Source: Azoarcus sp. (GTDB lineage Bacteria > Pseudomonadota > Gammaproteobacteria > Burkholderiales > Rhodocyclaceae). From it: DNA of 64,000 nt. This document shows positions 55,157 through 64,000 of this stretch, one piece after another. The notes below the pieces were generated by a model that made no database searches, was not told where the DNA came from, and worked only from the letters and a program-made list of their open reading frames with translations. A program made the position numbers and the translations under genes. The stretch lies in NCBI GenBank assembly GCA_030656215.1, contig JAUSOD010000075.1:61094-125093 (forward strand). Reading direction: 5' to 3'. Each line of letters begins with the position of its first letter. Position 1 is the first letter of the stretch.

Positions 55157-57199
55157 ATGACCTGGCTGCATTCTCGCCGCATCCGTTTTCTCGGCGCCGG
55201 CGTCGTACTCTTCTTCGCCCTCTTTGCCACGCTACGCATCGCCTTCCTGATTGGTTTCGCCGACCATGCGGCCCTGGCCGCCGAACGTACCGGCACCATT
55301 CTGCAGACGCTGTCGATCGGCCTGCGTTTCGATCTGCGGCTCGCACTGCTGCTGATGCTGCCGGTCGCGCTCGCCGCCGCCCTGCCTCGAATCAACCTGC
55401 TGCGGTGCAAGCTCACGCGGGTATTCACCAGCGTCTACCTGGCCATCGCGACGCTCGCGGTGCTACTCGTCTACGTGCTTGACTTCGGGCATTACTCCTA
55501 TCTTGGCCAGCGCCTGAGTGCCACCGCTTTCCGCTTCGTCGGCAACGTCGACATCTCCACCCGGATGGTTTGGGAGAGCTATCCGGTGGTGTGGATCACG
55601 CTGGGTTGGCTTGCGGTATCGGCCGCCTTCATCACGCTGCTGTTCAAAGTCGCAAGCGCGACGCTGGACCGCCCACAATACCGGCCGATCCGCTTTGCGT
55701 CGGCGGCCACCGGCATTGCCGTGGCAACGGTGCTGGGCCTGCTCGGCATGCTCGGCCGGGTGGACAACATCAACATCGAGAATCCGGTGCCGCTGCGCTG
55801 GAGTGACGCGTTCTTCTCCGGGAATTCCGCGGTCGGCGCACTCGGTCTCAACCCCGTGATATTCATCTACGACACCCACCGCATCCCGACCGATCAGTAC
55901 GACCTGGCCGAGCTCGGACGTCACTACGACACCATCGCCAACTACCTGTCGGTAACGCAGCCCGACCCCACCACACTGTCGATGGCACGCACGGTAGGAC
56001 CGCAGCCCCATCGCCTGAATACTTCGCGTCCGCCCAACGTCGTCTTCATCATGCTGGAATCCCTGGGCGCCAGCCGCTCGGCCATCCACGGCAATCCACT
56101 CGACCCCACACCGCAGCTCGACGCGCTGGCGCGCGAGGGCTGGCTGTTCCGCAATCTGCATGTTCCGGTTTCAGGTACGGCGAAAACGGTGTGGGCCAGC
56201 ATCACCGGTATCCCGGATGCCGCACGCAGCGAAAGCGCCACCCGCAACCCCTTCATCAGCAAGCAGCGCACGGTGATCAACGCCCTCAAGGGCTACGAGA
56301 AAATCTACACCATAGGCGGCAGCGCCGGCTGGGCCAACATGAACGCGCTGATCCTGGGCAGCATCGACGGCGTCACGCTGTATGAGGAAGACCACTGGAC
56401 CGCGCCCAACGACGACGTATGGGGCATCTCCGACCTCAACCTGTTCCGCGAGACCGATGCCATCCTGCGCGAACAGGCAAAGAAGGGGCCGTTCTTCGCC
56501 TATATACAGACAGCGGGCAACCACCGCCCCTTCACCATCCCGGAAGACAACGAAGGCTTCGTCACCAGCACGATTCCGGAAGCCGACGCCGAAGCCGCAG
56601 GCTTCCAGAGCACCGCGCAGTTCAACGCTGTCCGCCTGCTCGACCACAATGTCGGGCGCTTCATCGAAATGGCACGCGCGAGCGGCTACTACGACAACAC
56701 CATTTTCGTGCTCTTCGGCGACCATAACGGCCGCATCTCTACCCTGCCCTTCATGCCGCCGGCGTTCGAACAACTCAACCTCGAGAGCACCCACGTGCAC
56801 GCACTCATCCACGCACCGAAACTGCTCCAGCCCAGGGAAATCGACGAAGCGGCCAGCCTGACTGACCTGATGCCGACCGTGGCCGGCATGCTCGGTCTGA
56901 GCTACGAGACCTCCGCCATGGGGCGCGACCTGCAACTGCCCGCCCCCGAGGGCGAACGTGCGGTACCGGTGATCATGCGCGAAGGCCCGTTCCCGCTGAT
57001 CGGCGCAGTCACCCGCGCACACTTTGTGCGGATGAACGCGGACGGCAGCCAGGCAACAATGCATGACCTGGCGGCAAGGGATCCGTTGACGGATATATCA
57101 GCCGCCAACCCGGACGAATTCACCCGCTTGTCGGAGCTCACCCGTGGCCTGCATGAGGCGGCCCGATTCATGATGCACGACAACACCCGGAAGGAATGA
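55157..57199 (+). CDS. LTA synthase family sulfatase-fold transferase
   Basis: 680 residues. About five membrane segments lie in the first 200 residues, followed by a large periplasmic sulfatase-fold domain. Features are NVVFIMLESLGASRSA (metal site Glu), a Thr/Ser-rich VSGTAKTVWASITG (nucleophile Thr region), QTAGNHRPFT and FVLFGDHNGR. Such enzymes move phosphoglycerol or phosphoethanolamine onto surface polymers. It sits in an LPS locus, so LPS core or lipid A decoration is likely; glucan modification (OpgB-like) is an alternative. Confidence 0.85.
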   Translation: MTWLHSRRIRFLGAGVVLFFALFATLRIAFLIGFADHAALAAERTGTILQTLSIGLRFDLRLALLLMLPVALAAALPRINLLRCKLTRVFTSVYLAIATLAVLLVYVLDFGHYSYLGQRLSATAFRFVGNVDISTRMVWESYPVVWITLGWLAVSAAFITLLFKVASATLDRPQYRPIRFASAATGIAVATVLGLLGMLGRVDNINIENPVPLRWSDAFFSGNSAVGALGLNPVIFIYDTHRIPTDQYDLAELGRHYDTIANYLSVTQPDPTTLSMARTVGPQPHRLNTSRPPNVVFIMLESLGASRSAIHGNPLDPTPQLDALAREGWLFRNLHVPVSGTAKTVWASITGIPDAARSESATRNPFISKQRTVINALKGYEKIYTIGGSAGWANMNALILGSIDGVTLYEEDHWTAPNDDVWGISDLNLFRETDAILREQAKKGPFFAYIQTAGNHRPFTIPEDNEGFVTSTIPEADAEAAGFQSTAQFNAVRLLDHNVGRFIEMARASGYYDNTIFVLFGDHNGRISTLPFMPPAFEQLNLESTHVHALIHAPKLLQPREIDEAASLTDLMPTVAGMLGLSYETSAMGRDLQLPAPEGERAVPVIMREGPFPLIGAVTRAHFVRMNADGSQATMHDLAARDPLTDISAANPDEFTRLSELTRGLHEAARFMMHDNTRKE

Positions 57200-57237
57200 C
57201 CGACGGTCGCAGCGGATCCGGGTTAACATTTCGCCCC

Positions 57238-57849
57238 ATGAAAGTCCGGACGCCGCCTCGCACGCTGGAACACGCCGATTACCTCGACATGCGCAAGGGT
57301 GCCTGCGTCATCGAGCAGGACGAACACGGCGACAAGGTCCTGCTGTTGGCCGACGGCACCTACCTCAAGCTGTTCCGCCGCAAGCGCATTGTGACCTCCG
57401 CCGCATGGAAACCTTATGCCAGCCGCTTTGTGGACAATGCGGCAGCGCTGGCAAGAGTCGGCATCCCGTGCCCCGTCGTGATCTCGCATTACCGCATTCC
57501 GTCGATTGTCCGCGATGCGGTGCACTACCACCCGCTGGAGGGCCGCACGATCAGGCAGGTGATCGCCTCCGGCATGCCCGAGACCCGGGCAACGCAGCTC
57601 AGGGAACGGCTGCTCAAGTTCATCCACCTACTGCATTCACTGGGCATCTTCTTCCGCTCGGCTCATCTGGGCAACATCGTGCTCACCCCGGACGATCAAC
57701 TCGGGCTGATCGACATCTCCGACCTGACGATCACCTGGTTTCGGCTAGGCCCCTTTCGCCGGCGCCGAAACATGAAGCATGTATTGCGCTATCGCGAGGA
57801 TCGCGAATGGCTGATGCAGAGCCCGGAATGGGCCCGGCTCGACACATGA
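57238..57849 (+). CDS. Kinase-like protein (LPS kinase family) lacking catalytic Asp
   Basis: 203 residues from the ATG at 57238. The fold follows a kinase pattern: TYLKLFRRKR (nucleotide Lys), PLEGRTIRQVI hinge, then LLHSLGIFFRSAHLGNIVL and LGLIDISDL. The catalytic loop should be HGDLHLGN, but here it reads FRSAHLGN, with Ser141 in place of Asp, while Asn146 and Asp159 are kept. It is probably a pseudokinase or an enzyme with altered chemistry. The stop overlaps the ligase start (ATGA), so it is coupled to the O-antigen ligase. Confidence 0.8.
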   Translation: MKVRTPPRTLEHADYLDMRKGACVIEQDEHGDKVLLLADGTYLKLFRRKRIVTSAAWKPYASRFVDNAAALARVGIPCPVVISHYRIPSIVRDAVHYHPLEGRTIRQVIASGMPETRATQLRERLLKFIHLLHSLGIFFRSAHLGNIVLTPDDQLGLIDISDLTITWFRLGPFRRRRNMKHVLRYREDREWLMQSPEWARLDT

Positions 57850-59075
57850 AAACAGCGCCGCTCCACGAAACGAAAGATCTGGAGGATGACCTTCCCTTGC
57901 CTGCGACAGCTGCTGGCTGGCAAGCCCGAACCGTAGAGCAGCTCACCGACAAGGTCCTGCCGTTGGGCTTGTTATGCCTGCTTACCGGCATGATGTGGGC
58001 CGGAGATCGGCAGCTTTTTCACCAGCTTTTTTACCTGCTGGTGGCACTGCCGGCGTTCATGCTGGCACTGACCTCTTCACCGCTTCGGACTGAACTGGTC
58101 CGCAACCCGGTTTTCATCGCCTTTCTATGTTTCGCAGCCTATGTTTCGGCAAGTATCGCGTGGTCCGGCGCCGACGACAGCGCGCTATCCCTGCTGAAGC
58201 GGCCACTCTATGTGGTGCTTCTGTTCATCGCGATGGCGGGCGTTGCTTTCCATCGCCCGGATCGATTCACACAGGTTCTGCGTGTATCTGCGGTGATTGC
58301 GGTCGCTGCCGGCGGCATCCTGCTGGTGCTGTTTCACCTGTCCGACGACGGCGGGCGCCTGACGGGATATGGTGCGCTTTACAACCCGCTGCTCACATCG
58401 CATGTATTCGGGTTCTTCCTCGTATTGTGGATTGCCTACTGGATCCAGGAGCGGCGTCTCCTGCTACCGCAGGCGATGGTGGCGGTTGCGATACTGGGTG
58501 CAGTGCTACTCGCCACCGGCTCTCGTACCCCGCTACTTGCCCTTTCCGGGGCCATCTTCTGGCTAGGGCTGATGTCGGGCGGCCGCCGAGGAGCCGGTGC
58601 GTGTGGACTATTCACCCTTGCCATTGGCGTCATAGTTATGCTGTGGCCGGAGTCGGTTACGCAACGAGGTCTTTCTTACCGGCCGGAAATTTGGGCTGAA
58701 GCGTTCAGGCAAGCACGGGAGTTCCCGCTGTTTGGCCACGGCTACGACCATCCTTTGAGCATTCATGTGAATGGCATCGACTTCGTGTTCTTGGATCCAC
58801 ATAACATGACGCTGTCGGTGTTCTACCAGGGCGGACTGGCAGGACTGCTGTTGTGGCTGGCGCTTTACCTCACCGCACTGATCACGTGCTGGAAGTACCG
58901 GAGGAACCCCGTTGTACTAGGCCTCTCCGCCACAGTCGTTTATGGCTTCGCCGCCGCGATGACTGAAGGGGGGTCATTTCTTTCGCGTCCCAAGGAGCAC
59001 TGGTTTCTGATCTGGGTTCCCATGGCGCTGGTCGCAGCAGCCACTACTTTGAGGCAGCCTAAGGATGAGCGCTGA
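57846..59075 (+). CDS. O-antigen ligase/polymerase (Wzy_C family)
   Basis: 409 residues from the ATG at 57846, a polytopic protein of about 10-12 segments. The large periplasmic loop carries RPEIWAEAFRQAREFPLFGHGYDHPL and FLDPHNMTLSVFYQGGLAG; the ATGSRTPLLAL segment is a second Wzy_C/WaaL mark. It either ligates O-antigen to lipid A-core (WaaL) or polymerises it. It sits at the end of the core cluster, which favours ligase. A broken acetyltransferase gene follows it. Confidence 0.88.
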   Translation: MKTAPLHETKDLEDDLPLPATAAGWQARTVEQLTDKVLPLGLLCLLTGMMWAGDRQLFHQLFYLLVALPAFMLALTSSPLRTELVRNPVFIAFLCFAAYVSASIAWSGADDSALSLLKRPLYVVLLFIAMAGVAFHRPDRFTQVLRVSAVIAVAAGGILLVLFHLSDDGGRLTGYGALYNPLLTSHVFGFFLVLWIAYWIQERRLLLPQAMVAVAILGAVLLATGSRTPLLALSGAIFWLGLMSGGRRGAGACGLFTLAIGVIVMLWPESVTQRGLSYRPEIWAEAFRQAREFPLFGHGYDHPLSIHVNGIDFVFLDPHNMTLSVFYQGGLAGLLLWLALYLTALITCWKYRRNPVVLGLSATVVYGFAAAMTEGGSFLSRPKEHWFLIWVPMALVAAATTLRQPKDER

Positions 59076-59149
59076 ACATGTGCTCCTTGCGGCCCTGAAG
59101 GTGCGCCTCCGAAAGAAGAAAACACCCCTACCGCCGTTTTATTGACAAA

Positions 59150-59508
59150 GGTGCTCATATTCCTCACTTCAGCGGCACTCGTGGCGATGTCTTCATCGGC
59201 AACGACGTCTGGCTGGGCATAGACTGTACCAGCTTGTCCGGTGTCCGAATCGACGATGGCGCATTGCTGGGCGCGCATGCAGTGGTCAGCCGTAATGTCG
59301 AGCCCTACTCCATCGTCGCGGGCAACCCGGCACGATTGTTCGCTGGCGATTTGACGAGGCTACTCGCACAGCTCTGCTGACAAGCCTGTGGTGGACTTGG
59401 CAAGAGGATGAGATCCGACGCATCTCACACCTGCTGTGCTCTGACCGCTTAAGCGAGTTCCTTGCCTACGCGAGCGCACGCGTTCAACGTACCGATAAAA
59501 ACAGGTAA
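59150..59508 (+). pseudogene. Hexapeptide-repeat acetyltransferase gene, truncated and frameshifted
   Basis: The first frame encodes GDVFIGNDVWLG, GVRIDDGALLGAHAVVS and YSIVAGNPARL, typical of the CatB/Vat xenobiotic and sugar acetyltransferases. The remainder (RWRFDEATRTALLTSLWW, LLCSDRLSEFL) is in the next frame, so one base has been lost near 59340. The N-terminal half is absent. Its end overlaps the convergent glycosyltransferase gene. Confidence 0.75.
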
Positions 59509-60377
59509 CGCAACAGCCCACGCACCGTTTTGCCATTCCAGCCTCGCAACGGCAACTTGCCCAGCAGTTCACGCGCAAGCGCTTTATCGCGGTCGGCCGC
59601 CTTGACGAATAACGAGTTCAGCAGGCGGTTGCGCACTTGATTGTAGGCTGGATGGTCTGCGTAGTCCGCATACGTACGCAGCAGGCTGTCGGCCATGAAA
59701 CGCAGGTTTTTGTAAGTATTGGTGGGGTGTTTCCGATAACGCGCCATAAGCGCATCGATGCGATCGATGTAGTAGCCAGCGTGGGTGATTTTAAGCCAGA
59801 TGTAAACATCTTCGAGGCGGATCTCGGGATTAAAGCAGCCTACTTTTTCCAACGCCTCTTTGCGGAACATCAGTGTTGCAGTGGGCGGGATCGATTTCCG
59901 CTGCAGAAAGACATCGTCGAAATTGATGCGCTGCGCCGGCACGTCACGCTGCTTCTGCTCCTCATCCGGATAGAGCGTACCGTCGGCCTGAATGAACTCG
60001 ATGTTGCCGCCGCAAATACCGACTTCAGGCTTGTCTGCCAGGTGAGCGACCTGGACCGCAATTCGTTCGGGCAACATGATGTCGTCCGAACCAAAGGGTG
60101 CAATCAAACTGCCACGTGCCCGTACGATGGACTCGTTCAGCGTGCGCGTCAGACCCTGGTTCTGCTGCTCGCGGAAATCGAAGCCATATTTCTGCTGCAG
60201 ATGGCGGATACGTTGCACGCTATCGTCGGTCGATCCATCATCAATGACCAGCAGTTCGATATTCGGCCAGGTTTGCGCTAACACGCTCTCGATCGAAGCC
60301 TCAATGTAGGGTGCGTGGTTGTAAGAGGCAATAATGACCGTCACCAGTGCTTGAGCATCTTCCTTATGCATGTTCAT
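59484..60377 (-). CDS. Family 2 glycosyltransferase
   Basis: 297 residues (an ATG two codons further in is also possible). GT-A fold: VTVIIASYNHAPYIEASIES, LLVIDDGSTDDS, APFGSDDIMLPERI (DxD-type metal site) and EIRLEDVYIWLKI. It transfers a sugar from a nucleotide donor to a growing surface glycan. It is the last gene of the minus-strand cluster, 10 nt after the CgeB-like gene. Donor and linkage cannot be read from the sequence. Confidence 0.92.
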   Translation of the reverse strand: MNMHKEDAQALVTVIIASYNHAPYIEASIESVLAQTWPNIELLVIDDGSTDDSVQRIRHLQQKYGFDFREQQNQGLTRTLNESIVRARGSLIAPFGSDDIMLPERIAVQVAHLADKPEVGICGGNIEFIQADGTLYPDEEQKQRDVPAQRINFDDVFLQRKSIPPTATLMFRKEALEKVGCFNPEIRLEDVYIWLKITHAGYYIDRIDALMARYRKHPTNTYKNLRFMADSLLRTYADYADHPAYNQVRNRLLNSLFVKAADRDKALARELLGKLPLRGWNGKTVRGLLRYLFLSVR

Positions 60378-60387
60378 GACTCAGAGT

Positions 60388-61344
60388 TCAAAAGCGAAGC
60401 TTCAGGCGAATGCCTTCCCACACACCGGGAGGCTTGGCTGGACGCAGGGGTGGCACCAGCGCTGCAGCAATGCGCTCACCGATGCGGCTGAAGGCATATT
60501 CACGTTCGACCAGCGACTGTCCGGCTGCCGCAATACGCTTGGCGAGTGCGGGATCTGCGCGCAAGCGGTAAAGCTTAATCTGAAGATCGTCCGCAGAACG
60601 GTAGAGCACCAGATTTTCCATATCGATGAAGCCAAGCGCATGATTCTCTTGCTCACCCTGATCGTAGGCGAACAGCACGCAACCGCAGGCCATCGCCTCG
60701 AAGTTCTTGATCATGTACTCACCCATCCCGACATCTGCACTTACGAAGAAGCGGATGCGGTTGAGCATGGCGAGGTATTCACCGCCGGATTGAGTTCGCA
60801 TCGTCATCAGCGGCTCGCGGCGCGCGACCTCGTCCAGCATCGCCTTACGCTCGCTGTAGATACCACTCTTCGTGCTACCGACAAATCCAAGCTCAATGTC
60901 ACGCTCACCGCCAAGATTGCGCAGCTGGGTCTGATCATACCCCTTGGGTACGAACACAACGTCGGCCCCTTCGCCCCTCAACCGATCAGCGACCTGGAAG
61001 CCCGAACACAACACCCGCGCAGCTGGCAAGCGCTGATAATGCTGACTGAATTTCCCCTGATACTTGCATGGAAAGTAGTTCTGCCAGGCGTCATGTTCGA
61101 GAATGACCAAATTGGGTATGCTGCGAATGAAGGCGACTTGGCGAATCTCCTTCTTGAAGCGCAGGAAGCACACGATCCGCTCGTAACGGGCCGTATCGAC
61201 ATGGTCGCGGAAGTAGCGCGGCAGATCGGCCTGCTCAGCGTCCGAGAGCCAACGCAGGTCGCAATCGGTGTGCGCAGCGACCCCGTCATAAAGACGATCG
61301 AGGATTACACGCTGGACTTTCTGTACCAAGAAAAGGATCTTCAT
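60388..61344 (-). CDS. Glycosyltransferase, CgeB/YkvP-like (GT-B, Glyco_trans_1_2)
   Basis: 318 residues from the ATG at 61344, 10 nt after the upstream stop. The C-terminal donor domain reads LGFVGSTKSGIYSERKAML, VGMGEYMIKNFEAMACGCVLF and DDLQIKLYRL, as in CgeB-like glycosyltransferases. The N-terminal domain is Rossmann-like. It likely adds a sugar in the surface polysaccharide assembled by this cluster. Confidence 0.85.
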   Translation of the reverse strand: MKILFLVQKVQRVILDRLYDGVAAHTDCDLRWLSDAEQADLPRYFRDHVDTARYERIVCFLRFKKEIRQVAFIRSIPNLVILEHDAWQNYFPCKYQGKFSQHYQRLPAARVLCSGFQVADRLRGEGADVVFVPKGYDQTQLRNLGGERDIELGFVGSTKSGIYSERKAMLDEVARREPLMTMRTQSGGEYLAMLNRIRFFVSADVGMGEYMIKNFEAMACGCVLFAYDQGEQENHALGFIDMENLVLYRSADDLQIKLYRLRADPALAKRIAAAGQSLVEREYAFSRIGERIAAALVPPLRPAKPPGVWEGIRLKLRF

Positions 61345-61354
61345 AGCGGCCCCA

Positions 61355-62254
61355 TCAAGGCTCACCCTCCGGCAGCAACGCAAATCCGTCCGCCGACACC
61401 TGCCAGGCGGGCTCGCCTGCGAGCTGTGGATAGTCCGCGAACGCTTCCGGCGGCAGGCGTTTCCAGGCGAGCCCCTTCCAGGCCAGAAAATGAACATAAG
61501 GGAAGGCGCGCTCACCGCAGCGGTCGTTAGTCAGCACGCCATTTCGCCAGAACCAGCGCGACGGGAAGTTGCGACTGCCGTCCACCCAGGCAACCTTCGC
61601 GTCCGGCGTGCTGTAGGCTTCAATGAATTCTGCGCGGCGGTACCACGGGTTGAGCTGCCACGATAGTCGCGCGAGTGCATGCGGCCAGTTCTTGCGCCGA
61701 ATGAAGATGCGGCTGAAGGCACCCTCATCCAGCCCTTCGTGGCTCGGCTCCGCCAGCCGCTGACGCCAATTCTCCATGCGGAAAAACAACTCACGTAACT
61801 CACGGGTATTACGCAGCAGGCAGCAGTGGCCGGAGATTCGCCGCGCGTGAGTGGAGAAGATATCCTTCCGCGCCAATCGCGCGGCGGTAAAGTAGGCTCG
61901 CAGGTCACCAAATACCAGATCGAGATCACCAAAGGCCCAGAAATCATAACCGGCCAACTCCTGCTCATGGATATAGCCGAGCGCCGGTTTCAGGTCACAG
62001 AGTTTGTAGGGATTGGCGGGGTGGAAATCGATCCCCAGCCGATCAGAAACACGGTTGCAGTACGCGGCATAGTCGGTATCGATGATGCGTACGTTGGGCG
62101 GGCACCCTGCAATCTGGCCACAGTCTGAAAACAGTAGCCATTCGACACTCGAATTCGCCCGACAGCCCGCAAGGAAGAACGGCATCCAAAACGGCCACTT
62201 ACCAAAATACGGGATGACGAAGCAAAGGCTTGGCTGCAGGCCTGTGCCACTCAT
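61355..62254 (-). CDS. DUF6625-like putative glycosyltransferase
   Basis: 299 residues. FVIPYFGKWPFWMPFFLAGC at the N terminus, NPYKLCDLKPALGYI, and WAFGDLDLVFGDLRAY with a DxD metal motif indicate a GT-A-like fold of the DUF6625 family, which occurs in polysaccharide loci. Start and stop both touch neighbours (ATGA with the GT4 gene). The specific sugar is unknown. Confidence 0.82.
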   Translation of the reverse strand: MSGTGLQPSLCFVIPYFGKWPFWMPFFLAGCRANSSVEWLLFSDCGQIAGCPPNVRIIDTDYAAYCNRVSDRLGIDFHPANPYKLCDLKPALGYIHEQELAGYDFWAFGDLDLVFGDLRAYFTAARLARKDIFSTHARRISGHCCLLRNTRELRELFFRMENWRQRLAEPSHEGLDEGAFSRIFIRRKNWPHALARLSWQLNPWYRRAEFIEAYSTPDAKVAWVDGSRNFPSRWFWRNGVLTNDRCGERAFPYVHFLAWKGLAWKRLPPEAFADYPQLAGEPAWQVSADGFALLPEGEP

Positions 62255-63393
62255 CGAACAACCTCCGATCCCAGCACGGACCGCACCATCGGCAACGCAA
62301 AGAAACGTCTGCGCGCCGCATCATCGGAGAAACCCGAATAAAGACGCGCAAGGCCATTCTCGGCTGCGGTACATCGTGCTGCCACGGACCAGCCGGCGCG
62401 GTCCACAAGCAAGTGCGCCAGCGCCACGTCGTCCCCAAGCGGAAACAACTCACCGACATCCCCCACCACCTCCGGCGCCCCACCGCAGTCAGTCGCAATC
62501 ACCGGCACACCGGCAGCCATTGCCTCGAGCAGCACCATACCGAAGGGTTCGTGATCGGAGCTGAGCGCGAACACGTCGAATGCGGAAAAAGCCTGCCAGG
62601 CCTCGGGAATCTGGCCGAGAAAGCGCACCTTCGATGCAATGCCCAACTCGGCGGCCAATGCGCGAAGCGACGACTCCAGCCTGCCCTTGCCCAGAATGAC
62701 GAGCAGCGCGCCGGCCGGCAGTCCGGGAAGCGCCTGCGCGAAGGCGCGCAGCAGCGTTGCCTGATCCTTGTCCGGATGCAATCGGCCCACATTGCCGACG
62801 ACGAAAGCGTCCGCCGGCAAGCCTAGCCGCTGGCGCGCCGCCGCGCGTGGCAACACGCCGGCCCGCACCGCATCGACGTCGATCCGGTTATGCAGGGTCT
62901 CGATCCGGTCGGCCGGCCACGACGGCACCCCCTTGCGGATGTCATCTCGAATCGCATCCGACACCCCAAGGAGCCCCAGACGTTTGCCGAACCAGCGCGC
63001 AAACAGCTTGTGGGTCAGGCGCTCGTAGTCGCCAAAAGCATGGTGCACGCCAATCACCGGCAGATTGGTCGCCCAACAGGAGATATGGATAGGCTTGAAC
63101 CGATGCGCGATGATCAGGCGAAAATCGCGCCCGGCCACGATCTCGCGCAGCCGGCGCATGGCATCGAGCTTGAGTCCGCGTACGTCCTTGCCGTCGTAGT
63201 CGAGGAAGATCACCTCGTCCGACGCAGACTTGTCCGCCACCTCCTTGCTCGGCGGATCGGTAAGGTACACCGTCGTCACCTTGAACGGTGTATCCCGGAA
63301 CAGCACGGCATACTGCCGGGCCACATCCAGGAAGGGGCCGTAGTGACAATGGCAAAACTGCAGGATGCGGGGTTCGGACAACGAAGACTCCAT
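62251..63393 (-). CDS. Family 4 glycosyltransferase
   Basis: 380 residues, GT-B fold. The acceptor domain starts RILQFCHCHYGPFLDVARQY; the donor domain has VVGNVGRLHPDKDQATLLRA and the E-x7-E site SDHEPFGMVLLEAMAAGVPV. It should use a nucleotide sugar in the same cluster. It overlaps the DUF6625-like gene by four bases and follows the acyltransferase gene by 24 nt. Confidence 0.92.
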   Translation of the reverse strand: MESSLSEPRILQFCHCHYGPFLDVARQYAVLFRDTPFKVTTVYLTDPPSKEVADKSASDEVIFLDYDGKDVRGLKLDAMRRLREIVAGRDFRLIIAHRFKPIHISCWATNLPVIGVHHAFGDYERLTHKLFARWFGKRLGLLGVSDAIRDDIRKGVPSWPADRIETLHNRIDVDAVRAGVLPRAAARQRLGLPADAFVVGNVGRLHPDKDQATLLRAFAQALPGLPAGALLVILGKGRLESSLRALAAELGIASKVRFLGQIPEAWQAFSAFDVFALSSDHEPFGMVLLEAMAAGVPVIATDCGGAPEVVGDVGELFPLGDDVALAHLLVDRAGWSVAARCTAAENGLARLYSGFSDDAARRRFFALPMVRSVLGSEVVR

Positions 63394-63417
63394 CAGGACA
63401 TCACGATACGACCGGCA

Positions 63418-64000
63418 TCATCTGGCCGGAGCCCCAAGACGGGCCGCACCGGCAGAAACATCAGACCGCCCGGGATTATATCCGCCCTCCTCGCTAGTCA
63501 GACCAAAGACAGCCGCTGCAGGAGCGGCGCCTATCAAACCCGGGAGCAGGTCCTTCATCTTCGTACCAAGCCAGCGTGCACCGTCGAGCGACAGGTGATC
63601 GTCATCGCGGTAGAGCAGCACGCCGTCACGCTTTCCGCGACAGACCGCGTCTGAACACATCAGCAGATGGGGATCGAACACCCGCACGCCAGGATGAGCC
63701 CCGAGCACCTGCTCGATCGCCGGCCTGAACTCCAGATTGCGCTTCCGGATCAACTCGCGACTTACCGAGCAGTCCGGCCGCGGCGTGCGGTTGACGAATC
63801 GGTTGGGATGCCAGTCAATACACTCCCTCGCATTGAAGTCGAGTTCCGGCACCATGTGCATCAGCACCACGCGCTTGCCGGCCGCCTCCAGTCGCTGCAA
63901 GGTTTGATCCAGGCCACGGCCAAATGCAGCTTCACCCTCGACACCGTCGATCCGCTGGCCCTTGTCGAACAGGGCCAGTTCGATGTCATCGCGCTCGCCG
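63418..64000 (-). CDS. SGNH-domain acyltransferase, C-terminal part (5' end off window)
   Basis: The open frame continues to the right edge. The visible part is the SGNH hydrolase-like C-terminal domain that follows the membrane acyltransferase-3 domain in OafA/YrhL-like proteins: VVLMHMVPELDFN, DPHLLMCSDAVCRG and the catalytic DDDHLSLDGARWLG (Asp-x-x-His). It would O-acetylate surface polysaccharide. The membrane domain is beyond the window, so the full identity is inferred. Confidence 0.82.
   Translation of the reverse strand, partial: GERDDIELALFDKGQRIDGVEGEAAFGRGLDQTLQRLEAAGKRVVLMHMVPELDFNARECIDWHPNRFVNRTPRPDCSVSRELIRKRNLEFRPAIEQVLGAHPGVRVFDPHLLMCSDAVCRGKRDGVLLYRDDDHLSLDGARWLGTKMKDLLPGLIGAAPAAAVFGLTSEEGGYNPGRSDVSAGAARLGAPAR

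Overview
The window is GC-rich chromosomal DNA from a Gram-negative bacterium. It has an LPS inner-core locus, TonB-dependent receptors, a split heptose kinase gene (no fused HldE) and a Pseudomonas-like waaF-waaC-waaG-waaP-kinase order. Together with the acyl-CoA-rich catabolic gene set this suggests a betaproteobacterium of the Thauera/Azoarcus/Aromatoleum type. The taxonomy is inferred from gene content, not from a marker gene.

Region 1 (1-29.4 kb) is a large catabolic island. A minus-strand operon (10.5 down to 1.3 kb) encodes a beta-keto acid cleavage enzyme (BKACE), an ADP-forming-type acyl-CoA synthetase, a lambda-crystallin-type hydroxyacyl dehydrogenase, a crotonase, an AMP-forming ligase, an acyl-CoA dehydrogenase, a TesB thioesterase and a glutathione peroxidase. 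A divergent plus-strand operon (10.8-17.0 kb) encodes a 3-ketosteroid-dehydrogenase-like flavoprotein, an SDR, a NIPSNAP protein, a PaaG-type crotonase and acetoacetyl-CoA synthetase. Two more SDRs, two paralogous PF04909 amidohydrolases, a complete P450/[2Fe-2S] ferredoxin/ferredoxin reductase system with its own TetR gene, etfBA, a second BKACE and a second TetR complete it. The set looks like oxygenation, ring dehydrogenation, hydrolytic C-C cleavage and beta-oxidation of an alicyclic (terpenoid- or steroid-like) compound. BKACE would release acetoacetate, and acetoacetyl-CoA synthetase would reclaim it. Three different palindromic operator families are visible. One 19-bp type recurs at five sites, four in or beside the start regions of island genes.

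Region 2 (29.4-34.3 kb) is an accessory zone: a broken LysR gene, a frameshifted RelB/DinJ antitoxin gene, a TacA-TacT toxin-antitoxin pair with a palindromic operator, about 1 kb with no recognisable gene, and a P4-type tyrosine integrase with an unusual C-terminal extension next to tRNA-Gly(CCC).

Region 3 (34.4-45.8 kb) handles cobalamin. A cobalamin riboswitch precedes a minus-strand operon of two TonB receptors, btuC, btuD, cobO and cobA. Plus-strand cobU, cobT, cobS and cobC form the nucleotide-loop assembly operon, with a Uma2-family nuclease gene between cobU and cobT. No btuF is present in the window.

Region 4 (45.8-64 kb) builds the cell surface: heptose precursor genes (hldA-type kinase, hldD), waaF, waaC, waaG, waaP, three further kinase-like genes (one a double-domain protein), an LtaS-type sulfatase-fold transferase, another kinase-like protein that lacks the catalytic Asp, and an O-antigen ligase/polymerase. 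A broken acetyltransferase gene and a convergent minus-strand cluster of four glycosyltransferases plus an SGNH acyltransferase end the window.
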